Origin: Streptantibioticus ferralitis
GTDB taxonomy: Bacteria > Actinomycetota > Actinomycetes > Streptomycetales > Streptomycetaceae
Reading direction: 5' to 3'
DNA: 64,000 nucleotides
Assembly: GCF_029223525.1 (NCBI RefSeq)
Contig: NZ_JARHTQ010000006.1
Coordinates: 186,001 to 250,000 of the forward strand
A program made the translations under genes and the position numbers. The notes beneath the pieces are model-generated. The model worked only from the letters and a program-made list of their open reading frames with translations. It had not been told where the DNA came from and ran no database searches. Numbering within the stretch: position 1 is the first letter of the stretch; the number at the start of each line of letters is the position of its first letter. Shown in pieces: positions 7,969-16,118 of this stretch.

Positions 7969-9291
7969 ATGCCCAGCGGACGTCCTCTTGACGCGGACGC
8001 GTCCGGCTGGTGCGGTTCCCGGGTGGACACTTCAGCGACGCCCGCGCCCTTCGTACTCGATCCCGCGCGGCGCGATCTGCACGCCGAGAACGCCCGGTTA
8101 CGTGCCCTCGGGCCGCTCGTCCCCGTCGAGCTGGTCGGCGGGGTCAGGGCGTGGGCCGTCACCCGCTACGAGACGCTTCAGACGGTCCTCACCGATGCTC
8201 GGATCTCGAAGAACATCCGGCACTGGCGCGCCTGGACCGACGGCACCGTCCCTGCCGACTGGCCGCTGACCAGTATCGTCGCCGTGGACGCCATGACCAC
8301 CGCGGACGGCGCCGACCACCGGCGGCTGCGCGCTCTGGTCTCCCAGGCGTTCACCCCGCGCCGTGTCGAGGCGCTGCGGCCGAGGGTCATCGAGCTCACG
8401 GCGCAGTCGCTGGACCGGCTGGCCGAACTCCCGTCAGGGCCGGTCGACTTGCGGCAGGAATTCGCGTACCCGCTGCCGTTGAACGTGATCTGCGAGCTCA
8501 TCGGCCTGCCGCAGCAGCGGCGGGACGAGTTGCACATGCTCACCAACGTGCTGCTGCGCGTGGTGGACACCCCGAGCAAGGCGGCCGCCCGGATCGGGAC
8601 GCTGCACGAACTGCTCGGCGAGCTCATCGCGTTGCGCCGCCGCGAGCCCGGCGACGACCTGACCAGCGCCCTGATCGCGGTCCGGGACGAGGACGGCACG
8701 CGGCTGAGCGAGTCCGAACTCTTCGGCACGGTACTGCTGATGTTCATCGCCGGGCACGAGACCTCGCTGAACCTCATCACCAACGCGGTCCGCGCGCTGC
8801 TCGGCCACCCCGACCAACTCTCCCCGGTGCGGGGCGGATCACGCCCGTGGAGCGCCGTGGTGGAGGAGACGTTGCGCTGGGACTCGCCGGTGGCGCACTT
8901 TCCGATGCGGTACGCCACCGAGGACCTGGAGATCGACGGCGTACGGCTGCACAAGGGCGATGCGATCCTCGCCTCGTACACGGCGACTGGGCGCGATCCG
9001 GCGCACTACGGCGAGCGGGCGGACCGCTTCGACGTGGCGGCGCCGACGCCGCGCCATCTGGCGTTCGGACACGGCGCGCACTACTGCCTGGGCGCCCAAC
9101 TCGCCCGGCTGGAGGCGGAGGTGGCGCTGCCCGCCCTGTTCGACCGGTTCCCCGAACTGGGGCCCGCCGTACCGCTGGACGAACTGGAGCCGCTGACCAC
9201 GGTGGTCAGCAACAGTACGAGCACGCTGCCCGTTCTGCTCGGTGCTCAGCGGTCCAGCGGGCGGCGGGCGGTCTCCGGCAGCACCAGGTAG
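7969..9291 (+). CDS. Cytochrome P450 (bacterial class, CYP107-like)
   Basis: A 440-residue P450. The I-helix oxygen-binding motif is AGHETS, the K-helix ExxR is EETLR, and the heme-binding loop is FGHGAHYCLG with the axial Cys at about residue 373. It hydroxylates an unknown substrate using electrons from a ferredoxin encoded elsewhere; none is adjacent. Start is uncertain: ATG 7969 gives an extended N-terminus, while GTG 8023 gives a more typical start close to TPAPFVLDPARRDLHAENARLR. Neither has a strong Shine-Dalgarno. Its 3' end overlaps the convergent MHS transporter by 46 bp. Confidence 0.9.
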   Translation: MPSGRPLDADASGWCGSRVDTSATPAPFVLDPARRDLHAENARLRALGPLVPVELVGGVRAWAVTRYETLQTVLTDARISKNIRHWRAWTDGTVPADWPLTSIVAVDAMTTADGADHRRLRALVSQAFTPRRVEALRPRVIELTAQSLDRLAELPSGPVDLRQEFAYPLPLNVICELIGLPQQRRDELHMLTNVLLRVVDTPSKAAARIGTLHELLGELIALRRREPGDDLTSALIAVRDEDGTRLSESELFGTVLLMFIAGHETSLNLITNAVRALLGHPDQLSPVRGGSRPWSAVVEETLRWDSPVAHFPMRYATEDLEIDGVRLHKGDAILASYTATGRDPAHYGERADRFDVAAPTPRHLAFGHGAHYCLGAQLARLEAEVALPALFDRFPELGPAVPLDELEPLTTVVSNSTSTLPVLLGAQRSSGRRAVSGSTR

Positions 9292-10544
9292 ACGCACGCC
9301 GAGACCAGGCACAGCGCGGACACGTACCACGGGAACCACCCCGGGTGCCCGGCCTGCTTGAACCATGTGCCGACGTACGGCGCCGTGCCGCCGAACAGTG
9401 CGACGGTCAGCGAGTACGGGAAGCCGATCCCGGCCGCCCGGACCCTGGCGGGGAAGACCTCGGCGTTCACCGCCGCCGCGACCGCCGTGTAGCCGGTCAG
9501 CAGCACCATGCCCGCGCACTGCACCAGCAGCAGCGAGACGAACGCGGAGGTGATGCGGTGCAGAAGCGGTACGGCGAGCACCGCGAAGCCGACCGCGAAG
9601 CCGAGCAGCAGGGGCTTGCGGCCGATCCGGTCGGACAGCGCGCCAGCGAGCGGCTGGAGCACGGCGAAGAACGCCAGCGAGATCGTCCCGACGGTCAGCG
9701 CGTCGCCCTTGTCGAAACCCGCGTTCACCGTCGCGTAGGTCGGCAGGTACGTGGTCCAGGTGTAGTAGGCGATGGTGCCGCCCGCGGTGATGCCGCAGAT
9801 CAGCAGTGAGGCGCGGGGGTGGCGGCGCAGCGCCTCGAACAGCCCGGGGCGCGGGGCGGTTCGCTGCTCCTCGCTACGGGTCTCCACCGCACCGCGCCGG
9901 ATCCAGAAGCCCACCAGGCTGATCACGGCGCCGAACAGGAACGGCACCCGCCAGCCCCAGCCGGACATCTGGCCGTCGCTGAGCAGGTGGGCGAGGAGCG
10001 CGGAGATCCCGGAGGCGACCAACTGGCCGATGGTGGTGGACACGTACTGGAAGCTGGAGAACAGCCCGCGCCTGCCCGGCCCGGCCGACTCCACGAGGAA
10101 CGTGGTGGACGCCGCGAACTCCCCGCCCACCGACAGCCCTTGCACCAGCCGTGCGATCACCAGGACGACGGGTGCCAGCAGGCCGGTGGCCGCGTACGTC
10201 GGCGTCAGCGCGACCAGCAGGCTGCCGCCGCCCATCAGCAGGATGGTGACGGTGAGCGCGGCGCGTCGGCCGCGCCGGTCGGCGACGGCGCCCATCAGCA
10301 GCCCGCCGACCGGCCGCATGAAGAAGCCGACGGCGAAGACCGCGAAGGTGGACAGCAGCGGCACCAGGGAGTTGCCCGCGCCCTTGGGGAACACCTGGCC
10401 CGCGAAGTAGACGGCGAGGAAGGAGTAGGCATACCAGTCGTACCACTCGACCGCGTTGCCGATGGAGGCGGCGACGAGTTGCCGTACGGACGCGCGTGAC
10501 GGCAGCGGTGTGTGGGCAGCCGCTATCGGGCCGGTGTCGGTCAT
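9246..10544 (-). CDS. MFS transporter, metabolite:H+ symporter (MHS) family
   Basis: A 432-residue, 12-TM major-facilitator protein. SIGNAVEWYDWYAYSFLAVYF near the N-terminus and GGLLMGAVADRRGRRAAL in the loop 2-3 region are MHS hallmarks (ProP, KgtP, ShiA type), as is the GLSVGGEFAASTTFLVE stretch. Substrates in the family are organic acids, osmolytes or shikimate. Its position divergent to lutABC suggests lactate or a related carboxylate, but that is inference. A start 12 codons upstream (10580) is possible; MTDTGP at 10544 is the conventional choice. Confidence 0.88.
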   Translation of the reverse strand: MTDTGPIAAAHTPLPSRASVRQLVAASIGNAVEWYDWYAYSFLAVYFAGQVFPKGAGNSLVPLLSTFAVFAVGFFMRPVGGLLMGAVADRRGRRAALTVTILLMGGGSLLVALTPTYAATGLLAPVVLVIARLVQGLSVGGEFAASTTFLVESAGPGRRGLFSSFQYVSTTIGQLVASGISALLAHLLSDGQMSGWGWRVPFLFGAVISLVGFWIRRGAVETRSEEQRTAPRPGLFEALRRHPRASLLICGITAGGTIAYYTWTTYLPTYATVNAGFDKGDALTVGTISLAFFAVLQPLAGALSDRIGRKPLLLGFAVGFAVLAVPLLHRITSAFVSLLLVQCAGMVLLTGYTAVAAAVNAEVFPARVRAAGIGFPYSLTVALFGGTAPYVGTWFKQAGHPGWFPWYVSALCLVSACVYLVLPETARRPLDR

Positions 10545-10654
10545 GTCGTACGTGGTCCTTAGTGCGGGCTCGCCTGCCATGGCCTGGCAGAGTTGATCAA
10601 CCGACTCTCCCCCTCGGGTATGCCCGTTACACCCGGCGACACATGGAATTCATG

Positions 10655-10672
10655 ATCCGGCATTCATCGGAT
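10655..10672 (+). promoter_or_regulatory. Inverted repeat ATCCG-N8-CGGAT ahead of lutA
   Basis: Located 80 bp upstream of lutA in the divergent gap with the MHS transporter. It overlaps a direct repeat of ATTCAT (10648 and 10662). GntR/FadR-type regulators commonly control lactate genes from short palindromes, so this is a candidate operator; no regulator gene is adjacent. Confidence 0.35.
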
Positions 10673-10752
10673 GTCTGCTTCACTCCGGTTGATCGTTCGG
10701 GCAGTATGGGCCTGCACGATCCACCAGCAGGCGAGCGCAGCGGAGGCGGCAC

Positions 10753-11505
10753 GTGCGGGTAGCGCTGTTCATCACATGCGTTAACGACGCGTTGTACCCG
10801 GGAACGGGCCGAGCGGTGGTGACGCTGCTGGAGCGGCTGGGGGTCGAGGTCGGCTTCCCCGCCGCGCAGACGTGTTGCGGCCAGGTTCAGTACAACACCG
10901 GCTACCGCCATCAGACCGAGCCATTGGTCAGACGATTCGTCGACGCCTTCGCGGAGTACGACGCCGTGGTCACCCCGTCCGGCTCCTGCGCCGCCATGGT
11001 CCGGGACAACTATCCGCGGATCGGGCAGCGCGCGGCGTCCGAGGGCCGGGGCGGCGAACTGACCGAGCTGGCCGGGCGGATCGTCCCCAAGGTCCACGAG
11101 CTCTCCGAGTTCCTCCTCGACGTACTGCACGTCGAGGACGTGGGCGCGTACTTCCCGCACACGGTGGCCTACCACCCGACCTGCCACTCGCTGCGCATGC
11201 TGAAGGTCGGCGACCGGCCGACCCGGCTGCTGCGCGCCGTCAAGGGACTCGAACTCGTCAACCTACCGGGGGCCGACGAGTGCTGCGGCTTCGGCGGCAC
11301 GTTCTCCGTCAAGAACCCGGACGTGTCGGCGGCCATGGGCGCCGACAAGGTACGCAACGCCGTGGACAGCGGTGCGCAGGTGCTGTGCGCCGCCGACAAC
11401 TCCTGTCTGATGCACATCGGCGGCACGCTGTCGCGGCGCGGTGGCGGACCGCGGGTGCTGCACCTCGCGGAGATCCTGGCCAGCACCGAAGGGAACGTCT
11501 CATGA
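10753..11505 (+). CDS. lutA: LutA-type iron-sulfur subunit of L-lactate oxidation
   Basis: A 250-residue protein with two CCG domains: QTCCGQVQYNTGY near residue 40 and ADECCGFGGTFSVKNP near residue 175, each with upstream single Cys (FITCVND, HPTCHS). This is the YkgE/LutA architecture, in which paired CCG motifs bind Fe-S/hetero-disulfide-type centres and pass electrons from lactate oxidation. It heads a three-gene operon; its stop overlaps lutB as ATGA. GTG start. Together LutABC replace flavin L-lactate dehydrogenase and support growth on lactate, as known in Bacillus subtilis. Confidence 0.9.
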   Translation: MRVALFITCVNDALYPGTGRAVVTLLERLGVEVGFPAAQTCCGQVQYNTGYRHQTEPLVRRFVDAFAEYDAVVTPSGSCAAMVRDNYPRIGQRAASEGRGGELTELAGRIVPKVHELSEFLLDVLHVEDVGAYFPHTVAYHPTCHSLRMLKVGDRPTRLLRAVKGLELVNLPGADECCGFGGTFSVKNPDVSAAMGADKVRNAVDSGAQVLCAADNSCLMHIGGTLSRRGGGPRVLHLAEILASTEGNVS

Positions 11506-12965
11506 GCGGCGCCGAACCGTTTCCGGAAGCGGCCAGGGTCTCCGTGCGGAACGCACAGCTGCGGAGCAATCTGCGGCACGCCACCCACACCATCCGGGCC
11601 AAGCGCGCCAAGGCGGTCGCCGAACTCGCGGACTGGGGGCGGCTGCGCGCCGCGGGCGCCGCCATCAAGGACCGCACCCTGCGCCATCTCGACCACTACC
11701 TGGAGCAGTTGGAGTCCGCGGTCACCGCGGCGGGCGGCCAGGTGCACTGGGCGGTGGACGCCGACGAGGCCAACCGCATCGTCACCCGGTTGGTGAAGGC
11801 CACCGGCGAAACCGAGGTGGTCAAGGTCAAGTCCATGGCCACCCAGGAGATCGGCCTCAACGAGGCACTGGCGGCAGCCGGTATCCGCGCCTACGAGACC
11901 GACCTCGCGGAACTGATCGTGCAACTCGGCGATGACCGCCCGTCGCACATCCTCGTCCCGGCCATCCACCGCAACAGGACCGAGATCCGCGACATCTTCC
12001 GCCACGAGATGGGCCATTGGGGCCGCCCGGCACCCGAGGACCTGTCCGACTCCCCCGCCGAACTGGCCGAGGCGGCCCGGCTGCATCTACGGGAGAAGTT
12101 CCTGCGCGCCAAGGTGGCGGTCTCCGGCGCGAACTTCATGGTCGCCGAGACCGGCACGCTGGTCGTCGTCGAGTCCGAGGGCAACGGCCGTATGTGCCTG
12201 ACCCTGCCCGAAACGCTGATCTCGGTCGTCGGCATCGAGAAGACCGTGCCCACCTGGCGGGACCTGGAGGTCTTCTTGCAACTCCTGCCGCGCTCCTCGA
12301 CCGCCGAGCGGATGAATCCGTACACCTCCACCTGGACCGGCACCACGGACGGCGACGGTCCGCGCGAGTTCCATCTGGTGCTGCTGGACAACGGCCGCAC
12401 CGACACGCTGGCCGACCAGGTGGGCCGCCAGGCACTGCGCTGCATCCGCTGCTCCGCGTGCCTGAACGTCTGCCCGGTGTACGAACGGGCCGGCGGCCAT
12501 GCGTACGGCTCGGCCTACCCGGGGCCGATCGGCGCCATCCTCACCCCGCAACTGCGCGGCACGGCAAGCGCCCTGGACGCCTCGCTGCCGTACGCGTCCT
12601 CGCTGTGCGGGGCGTGCTACGAGGTGTGTCCGGTGGCCATCGACATCCCGGAGGTCCTGGTCCATCTACGGGAGCGCGTCGTCGAGGGCGGCTCCGCGAC
12701 CCGGGACGGCGCCCGGGTCACCATCAAACCTGCCAAGGGCCATGCCGCAGAGCGCGCCGCGATGCGCGCCGCCCGCTGGGCGTTCGAGCATCCCCGGGCG
12801 CTGCGCGCGGGCGAACGGCTGGCGTCGCGCACCCGCGGGCTGCACCCCACCCGGCTGCCGGGCCCCGGTGCGGCGTGGACCGCCAGCCGCGATCTACCGA
12901 GGGTGCCGCCCGAACCGTTCCGGGACTGGTGGCAGCGCACCCACGGCGGCAGGGAGGCCAAGTGA
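11502..12965 (+). CDS. lutB: LutB-type LUD-domain ferredoxin subunit
   Basis: A 487-residue protein. The N-terminal LUD domain (about residues 20-290) carries VKVKSMATQEIGLNEAL and FMVAETGTLVVVESEGN. Two 4Fe-4S ferredoxin clusters follow: CIRCSACLNVCPVY and CGACYEVCPVAIDIPE. The C-terminal tail is Arg-rich with PPEPFRDWW. The same order is found in B. subtilis LutB (YvfW). Start and stop each overlap their neighbours by 4 bp (ATGA, GTGA), so the three lut subunits are translationally coupled. Confidence 0.93.
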   Translation: MSGAEPFPEAARVSVRNAQLRSNLRHATHTIRAKRAKAVAELADWGRLRAAGAAIKDRTLRHLDHYLEQLESAVTAAGGQVHWAVDADEANRIVTRLVKATGETEVVKVKSMATQEIGLNEALAAAGIRAYETDLAELIVQLGDDRPSHILVPAIHRNRTEIRDIFRHEMGHWGRPAPEDLSDSPAELAEAARLHLREKFLRAKVAVSGANFMVAETGTLVVVESEGNGRMCLTLPETLISVVGIEKTVPTWRDLEVFLQLLPRSSTAERMNPYTSTWTGTTDGDGPREFHLVLLDNGRTDTLADQVGRQALRCIRCSACLNVCPVYERAGGHAYGSAYPGPIGAILTPQLRGTASALDASLPYASSLCGACYEVCPVAIDIPEVLVHLRERVVEGGSATRDGARVTIKPAKGHAAERAAMRAARWAFEHPRALRAGERLASRTRGLHPTRLPGPGAAWTASRDLPRVPPEPFRDWWQRTHGGREAK

Positions 12966-13603
12966 GCAGCCGGGAGATCATCCTGGGCCGGATCCGGCGC
13001 GCGCTGACCGACGTACCGCGTACCGAGGTTCCGCGGGACGTGCCGGTCTACCGCGCCTATCTCCGGGTGCACGGCGACCGGACGCCGGAGCAGACCACCG
13101 AACTGCTCGCCGAGAACCTGGCCGACTACCGCGCGGTGGTACACCGCTGCACCGAGACCGAACTCCCGTCCCGCATCGCCTCGTTGCTGGCCGAGCGCGG
13201 GTCTCGCACGGTGGTGACGCCCGCGGGCGTCCCGGCGGAGTGGCTGGCCCGGTGCACTGAGGTGGAGCGAGTGCCGGAGGAGTCGACGGGGCGCCAACTC
13301 GACGCGGTGGACAGCGTGCTGACCGGCTGCGCGGTGGCGATCGCCGAAACCGGCACCGTCGTCCTCGACGCCTCAGCGGACCAGGGGCGGCGGCGCATCA
13401 CCCTGGTCCCGGATCACCACATCTGCGTGGTCCGGGTGCCGGACCAGGTGGTCGACTCCGTACCGCAGGCGCTGGAACGCCTGGCCCCGGAGCGGCCGTT
13501 GACCTGGATCTCCGGCCCGTCGGCGACCAGCGACATCGAGCTCGACCGCGTCGAGGGGGTACACGGCCCGCGCAGCCTGGAGATCGTGCTGGTCAGCGAC
13601 TGA
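12962..13603 (+). CDS. lutC: LutC-type LUD-domain subunit of lactate utilisation
   Basis: A 213-residue LUD-domain protein starting at a GTG that overlaps the lutB stop as GTGA. It begins SSREIILGRIRRAL, and the conserved core CAVAIAETGTVVLDASADQGRR plus LVPDHHICVVRVPDQVV marks the LutC/YkgG family. It completes the lactate oxidation complex with LutA and LutB. Its last bases overlap the convergent gene ending at 13593 by 11 bp. Confidence 0.92.
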   Translation: MSSREIILGRIRRALTDVPRTEVPRDVPVYRAYLRVHGDRTPEQTTELLAENLADYRAVVHRCTETELPSRIASLLAERGSRTVVTPAGVPAEWLARCTEVERVPEESTGRQLDAVDSVLTGCAVAIAETGTVVLDASADQGRRRITLVPDHHICVVRVPDQVVDSVPQALERLAPERPLTWISGPSATSDIELDRVEGVHGPRSLEIVLVSD

Positions 13604-14138
13604 CGGGCGGGGTAGGGGGCGGTATGGGGGGCGACCCGGCAGATGGCGGCGGTCCGGCGAACGGCGGCAGCGCCGCGAACGCCGGATCGGTCCGTACGGT
13701 GGTGGCGAGCCGTCCGAGCAGCCGCCTGGCCCTGGACAGCGGATGCTGCGGGAAGCGGGCGTCGTAGCAGGGGTCGTCGGCGCGGTTGAAGGGCAGCGGG
13801 CCGCGCAGCTCCGGGGCGAAGGGGTGCGGCAGAAAGAGCTGTTCGGGGCCGAGTTCAAGCCCGACGGCCGCCTCGCGCATTCCGGTGGTGCCGAGTTCGA
13901 CGGACTGGACCTTCACCACCACACTGCAGGTCGCGCGCGGGACCGTGAAGCTGGCGAGGAAGATCAGCCCGCTCGGCTGGTCTGGGTAGGGAGATCCACC
14001 CCGTGTATCGGTCCCATGGACCCTGATCCTGCCGCACCGTCCCGGGCGGCGGGCATGCCGGGTGGTCGGGGTCGGCGGCGCGACGGCGCCGAACGTCGCC
14101 GTGCCTCCAGCCAAGGCCCGCCAGGCAGGCTCTAGCAC
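13593..14138 (-). CDS. Hypothetical protein coupled to the thiolase-fold gene
   Basis: A GTG at 14138 overlaps the TAG stop of the upstream gene (GTGCTAG) and opens a 181-residue frame. The middle and C-terminal part looks genuinely coding: SGLIFLASFTVPRATCSVVV, then ELGTTGMREAAVGL and LPHPFAPELRGPLPFNRADDP, with a Pro-rich tail. The first ~45 residues are Pro/Arg-rich and less convincing, so a shorter product or an N-terminal frameshift is possible. No function assigned. The coupling suggests a shared role with the upstream thiolase-like protein. Confidence 0.5.
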   Translation of the reverse strand: MLEPAWRALAGGTATFGAVAPPTPTTRHARRPGRCGRIRVHGTDTRGGSPYPDQPSGLIFLASFTVPRATCSVVVKVQSVELGTTGMREAAVGLELGPEQLFLPHPFAPELRGPLPFNRADDPCYDARFPQHPLSRARRLLGRLATTVRTDPAFAALPPFAGPPPSAGSPPIPPPTPPVSR

Positions 14139-14911
14139 TCCACGACGGCGGCGCTCGTCGCCGTCGTCTCCAGGGACACCGCCAACACCCGGGTGCCCTT
14201 GGGGTGTTGCTCCTCGATCACTCGCTGCAGGGTCATCAGGACGCCGGTCGGTCGCCCGCATCCGGTGATGGGGGTTCGGTGTGAGCCGAAGCGTTCCCGG
14301 AAGCGGCGGTCGAAGGCCGCTGTCTCGGTGTGCAGTGCGACGAGGTCGATCCGGGACCACGGTGTACCGGCCTCGCGCAGGGCGCGGCCGATGAGCCGGT
14401 CGAGTTGCCGGTCGTCGATGCGCTGGTTCGCGGTGCTCTGGCCCGCGGAGCTCTGGTCCACGGTGATCTGGTAGTCGGCGGGCCGGTTGCCGGTGCTCCG
14501 GGTTTCGGTACTCCCGCCGGTGACGATGGAACGGACGCGGTGGTGCGGCCAGTCCTGCTCGGCGAGCAGAACAGCGGCGCAGCCGTCGGCCATTGGCGCC
14601 ATCACCAGACCACGGCGGAGCGTGCCGTCGGCGATCAGATGACCGGCCACCCTGGCGAGCAGCGCCAGCGCGCCGGTGCCGCCGTCCGCGACCCGGTACG
14701 AACAGGCGCGGCCGACGCCCAGCGCGTCCAGGCCCTGCCGCGCGGCGAGCTGGGCCTGTGCGGTGCCGCCCGGCGCGGTACCGCAGACGAGGTAGTACGG
14801 CAGCACCAGATCCGCTGCCGCCAGTCTCGCCCGCGCCAGCGCGTCACCGGTCGCCGCACCGAGTTCGCTGGAAGTGCCCACCGAACGGATGCCTATCGCC
14901 GCCGCCTTCAT
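14132..14911 (-). CDS. Thiolase-fold protein (KAS III-like) apparently lacking the active-site Cys
   Basis: A 259-residue protein starting MKAAAIGIRSVG with a strong GGGAGGGACG ribosome-binding site. It has features of a 3-oxoacyl-ACP synthase III-like fold: VLPYYLVCGTAPGG, RACSYRVADGGTGALALLARV, LVMAPMADGCAAVLLAE, DLVALHTETAAFD, and GCGRPTGVLMTL near the C-terminus. In functional enzymes the nucleophilic Cys lies in the segment corresponding to RVADGGTGAL (about residues 73-82), which here shows Gly. A low-complexity insert rich in Q, S and N (ADYQITVDQSSAGQSTANQR) lies near the middle. It is probably not a condensing enzyme; an acyl-binding or partner role is possible. Confidence 0.6.
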   Translation of the reverse strand: MKAAAIGIRSVGTSSELGAATGDALARARLAAADLVLPYYLVCGTAPGGTAQAQLAARQGLDALGVGRACSYRVADGGTGALALLARVAGHLIADGTLRRGLVMAPMADGCAAVLLAEQDWPHHRVRSIVTGGSTETRSTGNRPADYQITVDQSSAGQSTANQRIDDRQLDRLIGRALREAGTPWSRIDLVALHTETAAFDRRFRERFGSHRTPITGCGRPTGVLMTLQRVIEEQHPKGTRVLAVSLETTATSAAVVEC

Positions 14912-15089
14912 GCCCTCGTCCCTCCCTGCCTTTCCGTGTGATGCGATCCGGTCCGGGTGTGGACCGCCGCGTACGGCAATGTATGCGGCATGGGCGGGCA
15001 TCTCGGGCATGTCGCACCCGTATTGACTTGCCTCTGGCGTCCGGGGAGTTCTTCTTTACGAGGCGTTGATACGCAGGTGACAGTGCGGC

Positions 15090-15487
15090 TCAGGCTTCCG
15101 GTACCGGCTCGGGTGACGGCCCAACGTAGCGGGCGTCCGGGCGAATGATCTTGCCGTCCACCGCCTGCTCCGGGATGTTGGCACTCCAGCCACCGACCAC
15201 ACGGGCGCAGGCGAACGTCGGGGTGAACATCTCACGGGGCAGACCGCACAGTTCCATCACCACGCCCGCGTGGAACTCGACGTTGATGTGGAGTTCACGG
15301 CCTGGCTTGAGCTCGGCGAGTACCTCCTCGACACGTCGCTCGACCTTGATGGCGAAATCCACCCGCGGCCCGCCGAACCGCCGTGCGATCTCCTTGAGCA
15401 TCCGCGAGCGCGGGTCTTCCGTGCGGTAGACGGCGTGCCCGAACCCCATGATGCGGTCGCCCGCCAGCACCCGTTCGCGGATCCATA
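15090..15487 (-). pseudogene. 3' fragment of a citrate synthase gene
   Basis: Reading on the minus strand from about 15485 to the stop at 15090 gives the C-terminal third of a citrate/2-methylcitrate synthase: WIRERVLAGDRIMGFGHAVYR, TEDPRSRMLKEIARRFGGP, FHAGVVMELCGLPREMFTPTF and a final DARYVGPSPEPVPEA. The active-site GFGH loop is present, but everything N-terminal to it is missing and no start codon in frame belongs to the family. Upstream of W the same frame runs into antisense sequence of a second citrate-synthase fragment on the plus strand. A single deletion is the simplest origin. Confidence 0.85.
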
Positions 15488-16062
15488 CGGCACTTGCGCT
15501 GCTCGCCGACGACGATCTGGCCGCCTCCACGGTCGTCGCCCGAGTCGCCGCCTCATCCCGCGCGAACCCGTACGCGGTGGTCTCGGCCGGGCTCGGCGCC
15601 CTCGACGGCCCGCTGCACGGCGCCGCCAGCGGGCTCGCGCACCGCATGCTGACCGAGGTGCTGCAGCGCGGCAGCGCGGCCGCCGTGGTCTCCGACCATC
15701 TGTGTACCGGGCGCGCCGTGCCCGGGCTGGGCCACCGGCTCTACCCGGGCGAGGATCCGCGGGCACGGGCGCTGTTCGAGCTGCTGGCGGACGTTCCGTC
15801 AGCCGAGCGGACGCTGGATGCCGCGCGGGCCGTGGTGCGGGCGGCGGCCCGCGATGTGCCGGTGCACGCCAACGTCGATCTGGCGCCGGCGGTGCTGTCG
15901 GTCTCCGCCGGGATGCCGAGCGAGGCGGGCGAGACGGTCTTCGCGGTGGCCAGGACGGCGGGCTGGATCGCGCACGCCCTGGAGGAGTACGCCGAACGTC
16001 CGCTGCGGATGCGCCCGCGCGGCCAGTACACCGGCCCTCGTCCGCCCCAGCCGCTGCCTTGA
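15488..16062 (+). pseudogene. 3' fragment of a second citrate synthase-like gene, divergent
   Basis: The plus strand from about 15488 encodes the C-terminal half of another citrate synthase family member: ALALLADDDLAASTVVARV, GLGALDGPLHGAASG, GLGHRLYPGEDPRARALFE and VHANVDLAPAVLSVSAGMP, ending RGQYTGPRPPQPLP. The catalytic regions around PLHG and GLGH survive, but the N-terminal half is absent. The frame stays open upstream to an ATG at 15448 only because it crosses the other fragment. Streptomyces often carry two neighbouring citrate-synthase-like genes; here both 5' halves and the promoter region between them appear lost. Confidence 0.85.
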
Positions 16063-16118
16063 CCGGGCGCGAGCCGGTGCCTTGACCGGGCGCGAGCCGG
16101 TGCCTTGACCGGGCGCGA
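16055..16118 (+). repeat. 23-bp tandem repeat, 2.8 copies
   Basis: TGCCTTGACCGGGCGCGAGCCGG is repeated at 16055-16077, 16078-16100 and partially at 16101-16118. The stop codon of the citrate-synthase fragment lies inside the first copy and the array abuts the end of the ABC transporter gene. Confidence 0.9.

Noticed and set aside
15448-15487. The ATG at 15448 as the start of an intact short citrate synthase
   Set aside because: The first 13 codons are antisense to the other citrate synthase fragment, and the N-terminal half of the enzyme is missing.
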